Shown in pieces: positions 36,353-45,531 of a stretch of 64,000 bases of DNA. The position numbers and the translations under genes are program-made. The notes beneath the pieces were generated by a model, which had not been told where the DNA came from, did no database searches, and was given only the letters and a program-made list of their open reading frames with translations. The stretch is from Bacteroidota bacterium (GTDB taxonomy: Bacteria; Bacteroidota; Bacteroidia; Bacteroidales; VadinHA17), in assembly GCA_029547705.1 (NCBI GenBank), contig JAKPOU010000061.1, forward strand, positions 1 to 64,000, read 5' to 3'. Position 1 is the first letter of the stretch; every line of letters begins with the position of its first letter.

Positions 36353-39136
36353 TTATTTTCTGCCCAGCTTAATGACCTGCTCCTCCACATTCCACCCGGA
36401 AATCAGTATGAACGGATCCCCCAGCCCTGCTCCGGCTGCCGGGCATGAAACCGAGAGTGACAGGCTTTCGGATGGTGCCAGGGTGATATAATTCGATGAC
36501 CACAGGGAAGGCAGTATTTCCTCCCCGTCAAGCATGAGCCGGGGACGTACGAAGAATGCAATTTTTCCGGAATTATTGCTAATGTTCAGCGAATATTTAT
36601 AATCATTCCTGCCTCTGACCGTTTCCAGATGCGTGACGCTGACCGAAGCTGCAGGCAGATCCGCAAGAGCCCTGAAATCATTATCGGGTGCATGCCAGTA
36701 TGCATTGTGTGATACTGTTTCCCCGTCAGAATTCTTCAGGTTCAGTACAATGAAAAGAATGCCTCCGTGTTTTTTCCTGATTTTTGCCAGGGATTCCGTA
36801 ACCTTTACTTCCGAAGGTCCCATACTGAGCTGATTCTCTTTCCTGTAAAGCAATCCGGATTCAGTATCATAAACCTCCACAGTGGCCCTGAGCCCTTGTG
36901 CCGGCGTAAATCTCCTGTTCAGCACAGTCACTTTGAGATCCAGCAGGTTCAGCTGGATATGAAGGGGTTCACAGGCATTCTGCATAGAATAATATCCTGC
37001 ATTTGTCTGAAGGTACCAGTCATAAACCTGCCAGACAACACTGGGAAATGCCGCATTCAGCTTCCACAGCATCACCCCGCCGACATCATTGAGCTTGTGA
37101 CCTGCAGCTTCAAAAATCCCCTGATATCCCTCAGCATTCATAAGCTGCATTTTATTGCAGAAATCCTCCATACTTTCAGGCTCACCGTATCTTGCCAGTG
37201 TTTCCTTATAGTAGAGATCCCACCTTCCGTTCCCTGTGGCAGCATCATGATAGCCCCATGAATGGTTCAGCGGAAAGGGCAGTGACTTGTCCCATACCAG
37301 GTTCGGAATTATTTTCGGCAGTATATCCCAGGTAACCATTGAAGGAATACCCGTCTCATCCTTGAACACCCAGTCTTTCGCTGAAAGCACCCGTTCATAG
37401 TAGCTTTCCGGATTCTGCCAGCTGTACGGACCGCCGCTGTACACTCCCGTCGGAAGATTATCGGGCCAGGCTCCCGGCCATCCTTCGGGAAGCCGGGCAA
37501 ATCCGGACGAACTCGGTATAAAGGGCCGGGTTCCGTCCAGCTCAATGATACTGTTTCTCATGAAATCGTAGAGTTCCCTTCTGGCATGACCTTCATTTCC
37601 TCCGGTCCATACAAGCAGGCTCGGATGATTCCTGATCCGGCAGATGGTGTTTGTAACATTCTTCATGAACACAGTGCTCTCAAGAGGCCAGTCAGGTGAG
37701 CCCTTGAACTCCCCCTGCGTATCCCCGGTAATCCAGAAATCCGACCATACCAGCAATCCGTAACGGTCGGCCGCTTCAAAGAATTCATCACAGGGAGTTA
37801 CCCCTCCGCCCCATATCCTCACCAGGTTGATTTTCGCATTCCGGCACAGGCGTAATTCATAATCATACCTGAGAGAATCCCTGTTGAGCATCATGTCGGG
37901 AACCCAGGCCCCGCCGGTAAGATGAATTCTCCTGCCGTTCACATAAAAATCACGCCGCCAGTTATTCTTCAGGCTGACCGCCTTTGTCGCCACAGTCCTG
38001 ATGCCGAAAATGAATGAAGTGTCGTTGACAATCCCGTTATGATCCGAATACTGCAGCCTGAGGCGGTAAAGATCCGGACGCCCGTGGCCATTCGGCCACC
38101 ACAGTGCGGGGTTCCTGATATTAAGCTCACTGGTGTTGGCCGGATTCAGATCAATCATCACTGATTCACCTGAATTTATTGATACGGGTTTTGTGAATTC
38201 AACAGATCTGCCCGTGAAGTTTTCAGGAGCAATTTTCACATGAAGGGTACCCCCCGTATTTACAGCCGTATGGTTGACAAGCCTTAGATTCAGGGAGATC
38301 CCGGCCAGACTCGTATCCGGCAAATCCGGAAGATCCGTCACGAGCCGGGGATTACTGAATGTGACTCCCCCCGAGGTCCGCAGATAAACGGGAAGCCAGA
38401 TACCCATGTTCCTGTCCCGCACGGGCGGTATCCAGTCCCATCCCACCGAACACAGCATGGTGACGTTTTTGCCAATGTCGCCGGTGGGGCCACCGTTCAG
38501 GTAAAAATCCCCCAGTGCCTCAAGCTGTTCCTTGTCAGGCAGTCCCGGATAGTCAAGAGGATATATCTTAACCGCAAGTCCGTTTTCCTCGCCCGCCCTT
38601 ACATGCTTCGAAATATCAAGGCTGTACTGGGAAAACATTCCGGCCATTTCCGCGGAATCTGCTATCTGGATGCCATTGACCCATACGGCAGCCCTGTAAT
38701 TTATACCCTTGAAAATCAGCTGGAAATGGCGTCCCCTGTCTTCTTCAGGCACATGGAACTTCGTCCGGTACCAGTAGGGCTTCTTCCACGGATTGGGATG
38801 GCCGGGAAGATGACTGTACTTTTCAAGGCCGTACATCCTGTTGAACTCATCCGATGCATCAGGTATAAGCATATTGTTTAGACCTGAATAGGGGTCAGGA
38901 TATATGTTGTTTGCAGTCAGGCCCGTCAGTACAGTACATGGGACCTTCACGGGAAACCAGTAAATATCCGGATTGAAAGCCGGGGAGGATATCATCTCTC
39001 CCGTTTCATCCACCAGAACAGATGACTGAAGGCTGAAATCAGTAAGCTTTACCTGCTTTACCCCCTGTGACCGGAGATTGTGAGCAAAAACAAAAAGCAG
39101 CAAAATACTGCCGCAGATCAGCAAGTTTTTTTTCAT
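36353..39136 (-). CDS. Exported GH2 glycosidase (beta-mannosidase / exo-beta-glucosaminidase-like)
   Basis: A 927-residue protein from the ATG at 39136, giving a clean signal peptide (MKKNLLICGSILLLFVFAHN); the frame is open to 39166. GH2 domains follow in order: sugar-binding jelly roll, Ig-like, and TIM barrel. The acid/base Glu515 is in WTGGNEGH and the probable nucleophile Glu594 is in FKDETGIPS. The layout is closest to exo-beta-glucosaminidases and beta-mannosidases. It heads an operon with a ROK kinase, MFS carrier and SIS protein, which favours an amino sugar or mannoside as the released unit. No SusC/SusD genes lie nearby. Confidence 0.88.
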   Translation of the reverse strand: MKKNLLICGSILLLFVFAHNLRSQGVKQVKLTDFSLQSSVLVDETGEMISSPAFNPDIYWFPVKVPCTVLTGLTANNIYPDPYSGLNNMLIPDASDEFNRMYGLEKYSHLPGHPNPWKKPYWYRTKFHVPEEDRGRHFQLIFKGINYRAAVWVNGIQIADSAEMAGMFSQYSLDISKHVRAGEENGLAVKIYPLDYPGLPDKEQLEALGDFYLNGGPTGDIGKNVTMLCSVGWDWIPPVRDRNMGIWLPVYLRTSGGVTFSNPRLVTDLPDLPDTSLAGISLNLRLVNHTAVNTGGTLHVKIAPENFTGRSVEFTKPVSINSGESVMIDLNPANTSELNIRNPALWWPNGHGRPDLYRLRLQYSDHNGIVNDTSFIFGIRTVATKAVSLKNNWRRDFYVNGRRIHLTGGAWVPDMMLNRDSLRYDYELRLCRNAKINLVRIWGGGVTPCDEFFEAADRYGLLVWSDFWITGDTQGEFKGSPDWPLESTVFMKNVTNTICRIRNHPSLLVWTGGNEGHARRELYDFMRNSIIELDGTRPFIPSSSGFARLPEGWPGAWPDNLPTGVYSGGPYSWQNPESYYERVLSAKDWVFKDETGIPSMVTWDILPKIIPNLVWDKSLPFPLNHSWGYHDAATGNGRWDLYYKETLARYGEPESMEDFCNKMQLMNAEGYQGIFEAAGHKLNDVGGVMLWKLNAAFPSVVWQVYDWYLQTNAGYYSMQNACEPLHIQLNLLDLKVTVLNRRFTPAQGLRATVEVYDTESGLLYRKENQLSMGPSEVKVTESLAKIRKKHGGILFIVLNLKNSDGETVSHNAYWHAPDNDFRALADLPAASVSVTHLETVRGRNDYKYSLNISNNSGKIAFFVRPRLMLDGEEILPSLWSSNYITLAPSESLSLSVSCPAAGAGLGDPFILISGWNVEEQVIKLGRK

Positions 39137-39267
39137 GATTTTTGAATTAAGGCTTATGTTTTGCATGCTTTGCTAAATTAATTATATATGCCAAAGTAAA
39201 TTCTGTTCAGCATGTAATATTTTCAAAAAAGCCCTTAATTTGCAGAATTTATTTATCTGAAATCAGA

Positions 39268-40149
39268 ATGAGTGAAACTTTGGGTAAATGGCTGGCCTCT
39301 ATCATACCGTGGCTTTTTGACCATGGCATAAAGATTTTAATAATAGCGGCAGGTTCCTGGATTCTGTATAAAATTATCTGCAGGATAATCATCAGGACTG
39401 TCAGGCTGGCGGTTGTACGCGACAAGCAAATGCCGGCAGAAGCCGAGACAAAACGCGAAGACACGCTTATAAGGATATTTACCGGGGCAACAAGAGTGAT
39501 CATGCTAATTCTTGCAATTCTGATGATGCTCCAGGAAGCCGGTCTGAAAATCGGTCCCATCCTGGCCGGGGCAGGAATTGCCGGTATAGCTGTGGGATTC
39601 GGCGGACAATATCTTATAAAGGATGTCATTACCGGATTATTCATTATCCTTGAAAACCAGTACCGGATCGGTGATGTAGTAAATATAGACGGGACATCCG
39701 GAACAGTACAGGATATCAGTCTGAGAAAAGTCACCCTCAGGGATATTGACGGTATCGTTCACCATATCAACCATGGCTCCGTGGAACGCGTATCAAATAA
39801 GTCAAAGGACTTTGCCAGAGTTCATCTCGATATTGAAGTTGCGTATGACACGAATGTTGAACATCTCATTGAGGTAATAAACAGAACATGCAGGGAACTT
39901 GCAGAGGATCCTGCATTCAGGGAATCCATTATCGAAGCACCCAGGTTCCTGCGGATAACTGATTTTGCCCAGTCTGCTGTCAAGGTAAAAATACTGGGAG
40001 ATACCATACCTCTGAAGCAATGGGAAATAGGAGGTGAATTACGGAAGCGGCTGAAGATAGCCTTCGACAGGGAAGGTATAAAAATGTCTGTTCCACAAAG
40101 GGTTGTAAGCCAGGTTAATCTTATCAGCAATGACAATAACCAGCAATAA
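39268..40149 (+). CDS. MscS-family mechanosensitive channel
   Basis: A 293-residue protein with three N-terminal membrane segments. The third, pore-lining helix includes GPILAGAGIAGIAVGFGGQYLIKDV, with the Ala/Gly packing typical of MscS. The beta domain (RIGDVVNIDGTSGTVQDISL) and the alpha/beta C-domain follow. It opens when turgor is too high and releases solutes. Its 3' end overlaps the next gene by 20 bases. Confidence 0.92.
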   Translation: MSETLGKWLASIIPWLFDHGIKILIIAAGSWILYKIICRIIIRTVRLAVVRDKQMPAEAETKREDTLIRIFTGATRVIMLILAILMMLQEAGLKIGPILAGAGIAGIAVGFGGQYLIKDVITGLFIILENQYRIGDVVNIDGTSGTVQDISLRKVTLRDIDGIVHHINHGSVERVSNKSKDFARVHLDIEVAYDTNVEHLIEVINRTCRELAEDPAFRESIIEAPRFLRITDFAQSAVKVKILGDTIPLKQWEIGGELRKRLKIAFDREGIKMSVPQRVVSQVNLISNDNNQQ

Positions 40150-42352
40150 ACGCTTTGGTTCCATTCCGGTTTTCTTTACGGCAATATCCACCATACTTGG
40201 AGCAATCCTCTTTCTGAGATTCGGGTTTGCGGTGGGAACACTGGGGTTCTGGGGAGTCCTGATTCTGATCCTCCTGGGGCATGCCCTGACTATACCAACC
40301 GCATTCGCCCTCTCTGAACTGGCAACGAACAAGAGGGTTGAAGGAGGCGGGGAATATTTCATTATATCCCGGTCATTCGGACTGAACATAGGGGCAACCA
40401 TAGGATTTGCCCTTTTCCTGTCACAGGCTATCAGTATAGCATTCTACATCATCGCATTCACAGAAGCTTTTGAATTCATATTCAATTATTTTATGAATTC
40501 ATTCAACATTTATATTCCAAGACAGGTAATCAGTATACCCGCAACACTGATACTGGGATATATAATCCTCAAAAGGGGTGCGAACATGGGAATGAAAATG
40601 CTCTACTTCGTGGTTGCAATACTGTTTCTGTCATTATTGCTGTTTTTCCTGGGGAAAACGGAATACGGTACAACCATGGGTTCCGGTATTCCTGCCGGCG
40701 ACCTGAGAAATATGAAGGACTTCTTCATTGTATTTGCCATTGTGTTTCCTGCATTCACGGGTATGACTGCCGGTGTGGGCCTCTCCGGTGAACTCAGGAA
40801 TCCTTCCACCTCAATCCCCAGAGGAACAATCCTTGCCACATTAACAGGCATGCTGATCTACATAGCTGTTATATATAAACTCGCAATCTCTGTTCCGGTT
40901 GAAGATATGCTTGCCGACCAGCTTATTATGTCAAGGATTGCAATTATGGGAGCAGTGATCATTCCGGTCGGACTCGCAGCCTCCACCTTCTCTTCTGCAA
41001 TCGGATCAATACTGGTGGCACCCAGAACATTACAGGCACTTGCGCTGGACTCATCCTTTCCGTCGAAAAGGATCAACAGGTGGCTCTCCCATGGAAGAAA
41101 ATCAGACGGCGAACCGGCAAATGCAACTATTGTAACAATCATAATAGCCTTTTTCTTTGTTGCACTGGGAAGCGTAAATGCAGTGGCGCAGATCATATCA
41201 ATGTTTTTCCTTGTTACCTACGGTTCACTCTGCCTTATCTCATTCCTCAACCATTTCGGGTCTTCGCCCTCATACCGTCCTTCCTTTAAATCACGGTGGT
41301 ACCTCTCCCTGGGTGGTTTTCTCATCGCCATATGGGTAATGTTCAAAATAAATGCACCATATGCCTTTGCGGCTCTTTTTCTGATGACGGTCATCTATTT
41401 CTACATCAGGGCCTATCATCGTGAGAGGGATGGCCTTGAATCATTGTTTGCAAATGCATTGTTTCAGGTCAACAGGAACATACAGGTATATCTTCAGAGG
41501 TCCGGAAGCCAGAAAAAGAAAAAGGAATGGAGGCCAAGCGCCATCTGCATCTCCAAGGATTCCTTTGTCCGGGCCCGGGCATTTCACCTTCTTAACTGGA
41601 TCTCCTACCGTTACGGATTCGGTACATACCTCCACAGGATAGACGGTTACTATTCCAGGGCAACAGCCCGGAAGGCCGCGGAAGAACTTTCAAGGCTCAT
41701 AGAAATCTATGACACAACCGACAATCATGTGTTTGTCGATACACTGATATCTCCGTCATATACCTCGGCCCTTGCCCAGGCTATACAGGTACCCGGCATA
41801 TCAGGAATGGAAAACAACATGGTGATTTTTGAATACGACAAGGAAAATCCGGAGAACCTTGGTGAAATAATTGAAAATACAGGCCTGATAGCAGCAGGAG
41901 ACTTTGATATATGCCTTCTGGCATCCAGCAGAAAGGAAATGATTTTCCGGAACGGAATACATGTATGGCTGGATTTCCATTACCCGGAGAATTCAAATCT
42001 GCTTATCCTTCTCAGTTTCATTATTTCAGGCCATCCCGACTGGAGAAAATCAAACATCAAACTGTTCGGGACCTGTAAAAACGGCGAGGAAGAAGAAGCC
42101 AGGCTTAATCTGACTGATCTTGTGAGGACGGGAAGACTGCCGATAACAGAGAAAAACATTGAAATAGTTCAGGAAGAACCCGGAATGACTCTCAAAAATA
42201 TCATAAATAAGAAATCGGGACTGGCAGCCCTTACAATGATAGGATTCAACACTCAGATCCTGAAGCGTGTGGGGGAATCCTTCCTGGATGGCTATGAAGA
42301 AACCGGAACCATCCTCTTCGCCTGCTCTCATAATCAGAAGGAAATCACATAA
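40130..42352 (+). CDS. Amino acid permease / cation-chloride-cotransporter-like carrier
   Basis: A 740-residue protein with 12 membrane segments (about 1-430). The first segment pair reads ISTILGAILFLRFGFAVGTLGF and GGGEYFIISRSFGLNIGATIG, typical of the APC superfamily and especially the Na-K-Cl/K-Cl (SLC12) branch. The C-terminal 300 residues are soluble and include a repeated alpha/beta pattern as in SLC12 proteins. It overlaps the MscS gene by 20 bases, so both are made together. Ion specificity cannot be read; the partnership suggests volume or osmotic control. Confidence 0.82.
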   Translation: MTITSNKRFGSIPVFFTAISTILGAILFLRFGFAVGTLGFWGVLILILLGHALTIPTAFALSELATNKRVEGGGEYFIISRSFGLNIGATIGFALFLSQAISIAFYIIAFTEAFEFIFNYFMNSFNIYIPRQVISIPATLILGYIILKRGANMGMKMLYFVVAILFLSLLLFFLGKTEYGTTMGSGIPAGDLRNMKDFFIVFAIVFPAFTGMTAGVGLSGELRNPSTSIPRGTILATLTGMLIYIAVIYKLAISVPVEDMLADQLIMSRIAIMGAVIIPVGLAASTFSSAIGSILVAPRTLQALALDSSFPSKRINRWLSHGRKSDGEPANATIVTIIIAFFFVALGSVNAVAQIISMFFLVTYGSLCLISFLNHFGSSPSYRPSFKSRWYLSLGGFLIAIWVMFKINAPYAFAALFLMTVIYFYIRAYHRERDGLESLFANALFQVNRNIQVYLQRSGSQKKKKEWRPSAICISKDSFVRARAFHLLNWISYRYGFGTYLHRIDGYYSRATARKAAEELSRLIEIYDTTDNHVFVDTLISPSYTSALAQAIQVPGISGMENNMVIFEYDKENPENLGEIIENTGLIAAGDFDICLLASSRKEMIFRNGIHVWLDFHYPENSNLLILLSFIISGHPDWRKSNIKLFGTCKNGEEEEARLNLTDLVRTGRLPITEKNIEIVQEEPGMTLKNIINKKSGLAALTMIGFNTQILKRVGESFLDGYEETGTILFACSHNQKEIT

Positions 42353-42354
42353 AC

Positions 42355-43689
42355 TCAGTGTGTTATGGTTCTTCCCATAAACGACAGGTCAATATCTGAT
42401 CCGAAATGCTCCCTGAATATTCTGTAATACAGAAGTTCCTCCTTTGAACCGAGAATTATGCCATTTTTCAGATCCCTTTCTGTTCTGTAATCATTGTCGC
42501 TGATATTCTTTTCTGCATAAACGGCAATCAGTTCCTTTACTCCAGCTCCTTCCCAGAATTTCACCTTCGGCCTGCGGAGTATCCCTGACGGAAGCCGGCC
42601 TTCCATGGCTTTCCGGAGTATCCATTTTTCGGTTGTTCCATGTATCTTATACTCAACCGGGATTGTAAAGGCAAACTTGACAACCTCGGGATTGGTAAAA
42701 ATCATATGAGGAGTCAGACTATGGGCAGCAGCACTTCTGTCGACTCTCTGAAGCGCAGTGTTATGCATGGTATTTGTTATTCTTACCAGTTCATTCTCCA
42801 GATGTTCAAACGGAATGGATTTCAGATATCCGTAACCGGCAAACAATTCATCCCCCCCTTCACCCGAAAACACTTCGGCAACATGCTCTGACGCAAGACG
42901 GGCAACAAGATAATTCGTCAGGGATGATCTTACCAGAAGTGCATCAAATGATTCAAGGTGATAAATTACCTCAGCCAGTATTGCTGTCAGTTTTTCTGGT
43001 GTTATTATCAGTTCGTAATGGTCAGTTTGCAAGTACCGTGCCACTTCGCGTGCATGTTCAAGGTCCGGAGCCCCTTTTAATCCGGCAGCAAAAGTTTTAA
43101 GCTTTTTCAGGTGCCTGGTTGCCAATGCACATATAACACTCGAATCCAGTCCGCCTGAAAGAAATGATCCGATGTCTTCACTTGTCAGACAGTCCGAAAC
43201 AGCCTTATCAAGCAATCCGCTAAGCTCTGATGCAATCCTGTCCGGACTTTTTTCCGTTTTCTTTCCTGTCTGTATACCAAAGTAGGATCTGAGCTTGTCA
43301 TCTTCATAAACGTGCCCGGGAGACAGTTCAATGATATTGCTGGTTATGGGAAGAAGAGCCTTTATTTCCGATGCGAAACAGATGTTACCGTCATTGTCAC
43401 TGCCATAATACAGGGGTGCTGAACCAAGTTCATCCCTCCTCATGGTGAAACTTCCGTTATCAGGTCTTACAACTGCATAATTACCCGGACTGTTATAATA
43501 ACCCGCCTCGCCTGCATCCAGAAATTCTTTTACGGAATCATCTTCCGGCTCATTCCAGATTATCCCGGCAGTAGTGCCCTCATTCTCAAATACGGAAAGA
43601 CGTGTTTTTCCCCTGTGACGCATGACACAAAGCATTTCAAGTACTTCTTCCGATGCATTGTCCGCTGCAATTCCTGCTATTCCCGCCAT
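42355..43689 (-). CDS. Asparagine-synthetase-like protein lacking the glutaminase cysteine
   Basis: A 444-residue protein against about 500-600 in AsnB. It begins MAGIAGIAAD; the catalytic Cys2 of class II amidotransferases is Ala, and the NGEIYN loop is absent, so the N-terminal domain is shortened (about 130 residues) and should not hydrolyse glutamine. The synthetase domain is intact: the PPi loop LSGGLDSS starts at Ser178, followed by VFSGEGGDELFAGYGYL and, near the end, RRPKVKFWEGAGV. It should form an acyl-adenylate and amidate or cyclise it with ammonia or an internal amine, as beta-lactam synthetases do. It is the last gene of an operon-like trio with B12 and opine-type genes. The substrate is unknown. 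Confidence 0.85.
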   Translation of the reverse strand: MAGIAGIAADNASEEVLEMLCVMRHRGKTRLSVFENEGTTAGIIWNEPEDDSVKEFLDAGEAGYYNSPGNYAVVRPDNGSFTMRRDELGSAPLYYGSDNDGNICFASEIKALLPITSNIIELSPGHVYEDDKLRSYFGIQTGKKTEKSPDRIASELSGLLDKAVSDCLTSEDIGSFLSGGLDSSVICALATRHLKKLKTFAAGLKGAPDLEHAREVARYLQTDHYELIITPEKLTAILAEVIYHLESFDALLVRSSLTNYLVARLASEHVAEVFSGEGGDELFAGYGYLKSIPFEHLENELVRITNTMHNTALQRVDRSAAAHSLTPHMIFTNPEVVKFAFTIPVEYKIHGTTEKWILRKAMEGRLPSGILRRPKVKFWEGAGVKELIAVYAEKNISDNDYRTERDLKNGIILGSKEELLYYRIFREHFGSDIDLSFMGRTITH

Positions 43690-43833
43690 ATTTCCCTGCT
43701 TTCTGGTTTTTATTGCCGTTTTGCTTCTTTTAAGCTCCGGCTTTGTATATTTTGTTTTCCTGTTTTTTCTGTCTTTCTCTGATTTACATGCGTGTGACTG
43801 CTTTTTTCTTTTACCCCTGCTCTCCGGTTTTGT

Positions 43834-45465
43834 TTACTTTCCCTTCAGTTTCTTTATTCTGTCCCATTCCGACATCTTCTCCCCTGTATCCCTGTCTGTT
43901 GCATACCAGGCCCCGTCAATAAGCCTTGTGACAATCCTGCCGCAAAGATGCGGGTTGCCCTGAAAATGCGGTGTGTCAAGAAGACCATCCCGGACCGCAT
44001 CTGAAATCACGAGCGGATCTGACCAGGGATCCTGACTTTTATTCTTTCCCCTGTTATATAGCTCTTCAAGTAAAACCCCGGCTTCGGAAATAAGTTCATT
44101 TTTCCTGGCTGCTACTTTTTTATTCTCCGTCATATCAGGCATCCCGTAAAGAGTATTGTGAAGCACTCCGTGGGCAATATTGCAGCTTTGTACAAGCTCA
44201 TCATCAAATATGGCGTGATCTCCTTCACTGAAGCCCACAACATGAAGAATATGCGGCTTCAGTGCAAGGCTTATAACTGCGGATGCAGCCAGCTGGCCCT
44301 GGGCAAATGAAGGATCAGGAGAAAAATGGGCCAGTCCTGCCCTGACCTGCCGGAAAACCCTGAATGAATCGCCGCTGAGTTTTGCTATCATCTCATCCTT
44401 GGCAAGCATTTTTGCAATATCCATTTCCGCAGTAGTCCCGGGAGGATTGTTGAACATGTATTGTGAAACATAATGCCGGACTCCGGCATTTTTTGCATTG
44501 TAGGCAGCAAGGAAAGCCATTGCCACAGCCAGTGAATCATGGGCATCGCGCAGGCTCCACTGATGTGATTCATTGACTTCAACGGGAATATTTCTCTCAC
44601 CATACCATCTCATCACTTCCTGGTTCTCCCTGACTGCATCGGCAATCAGGCGGTCAGACCGTCCGTCAATTACACTGTACCAGGTCAGGGGAATTGCCGC
44701 CCATGCATTGTTTATGGTACGTACACTCATTTCTGCCCACTTAAGAAGGTCACGGGTGCCGGAATAGCATCTGACAAGCGGAAAATTCCCCCTTCTTGTG
44801 CTTTCATATATTGCAGCCAGATCTTCAGGTTTTCTTACCGGAACACCTCCGGCCCCGTCCTGGCTGTGATCCATTTTTTCCGGCCGGAAAAAAAACTCCT
44901 GGGCATTCTGATCCGTTCCTATGGAGAGTATATCGAGAACTCCCGATTCAGCAATCCGGGCAGCCCCCTCAACGGTCTCCTGAAGTGTGGGCCTGCCAAA
45001 ATGATGCCGGAGCAAAGGATAGGGATATTTCCTGCTGATCCTGTCAACCAGGTTGTCCGGCAGGCTTTCTCCCGTACCGCTTCCCGAATCACCTCTCAGA
45101 TAACGCTTTATCAGATCAGCAGATTCGGTTCCGTCAAAAGCATATTCAAAAAGACCGGACTCACGTGCTTTCTGTGCCACCGGAGGTGTTCCCCCGAACA
45201 ACATTCTGATATTTGAAACCCCGGCTCTCTCAAGCTGCATTTTCAGATCAGAAAAAAGTTCTGCAGCCGATTCAGGTGTTAACCTGTAACTTATTGCCAT
45301 AATATCGGGATTAACCTCCCTGATAATTTTTACAATCCTTTCAACTGACACTGCAGGACCATAGGAAACTGTATGGTAGCCTTCCGTTTCAGCAAGTTTG
45401 AGGAAATGATGAAGTCCGCCAACGTGAACACAACTGCCAATGGCAGCACCTGCAATAGTTTTCAT
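43834..45465 (-). CDS. B12-binding protein fused to methylaspartate-mutase-like barrel
   Basis: A 543-residue protein from the ATG at 45465; an upstream ATG at 45510 adds 15 residues. Residues 1-130 form a B12-binding Rossmann domain: GSCVHVGGL has the cobalt-ligand His14 and Gly17, but the usual Asp two residues before the His is Cys12. AISYRLTPES and MLFGGTPP match the later dimethylbenzimidazole-pocket motifs. The following barrel (PLVRCYSGTRDLL, IPLTWYSVIDGRSDRLI, PVEVNESHQWSLRDAHD) resembles the catalytic subunit of glutamate (methylaspartate) mutase. It may rearrange the carbon skeleton of an amino acid. It lies between an opine-type dehydrogenase and an asparagine-synthetase-like gene. 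Confidence 0.72.
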   Translation of the reverse strand: MKTIAGAAIGSCVHVGGLHHFLKLAETEGYHTVSYGPAVSVERIVKIIREVNPDIMAISYRLTPESAAELFSDLKMQLERAGVSNIRMLFGGTPPVAQKARESGLFEYAFDGTESADLIKRYLRGDSGSGTGESLPDNLVDRISRKYPYPLLRHHFGRPTLQETVEGAARIAESGVLDILSIGTDQNAQEFFFRPEKMDHSQDGAGGVPVRKPEDLAAIYESTRRGNFPLVRCYSGTRDLLKWAEMSVRTINNAWAAIPLTWYSVIDGRSDRLIADAVRENQEVMRWYGERNIPVEVNESHQWSLRDAHDSLAVAMAFLAAYNAKNAGVRHYVSQYMFNNPPGTTAEMDIAKMLAKDEMIAKLSGDSFRVFRQVRAGLAHFSPDPSFAQGQLAASAVISLALKPHILHVVGFSEGDHAIFDDELVQSCNIAHGVLHNTLYGMPDMTENKKVAARKNELISEAGVLLEELYNRGKNKSQDPWSDPLVISDAVRDGLLDTPHFQGNPHLCGRIVTRLIDGAWYATDRDTGEKMSEWDRIKKLKGK

Positions 45466-45531
45466 TTCTTTATGGTTTAAAATTATTCCTGAATATTTCC
45501 GGTTCAGCAATGATTCCCGGAAAATATATAA

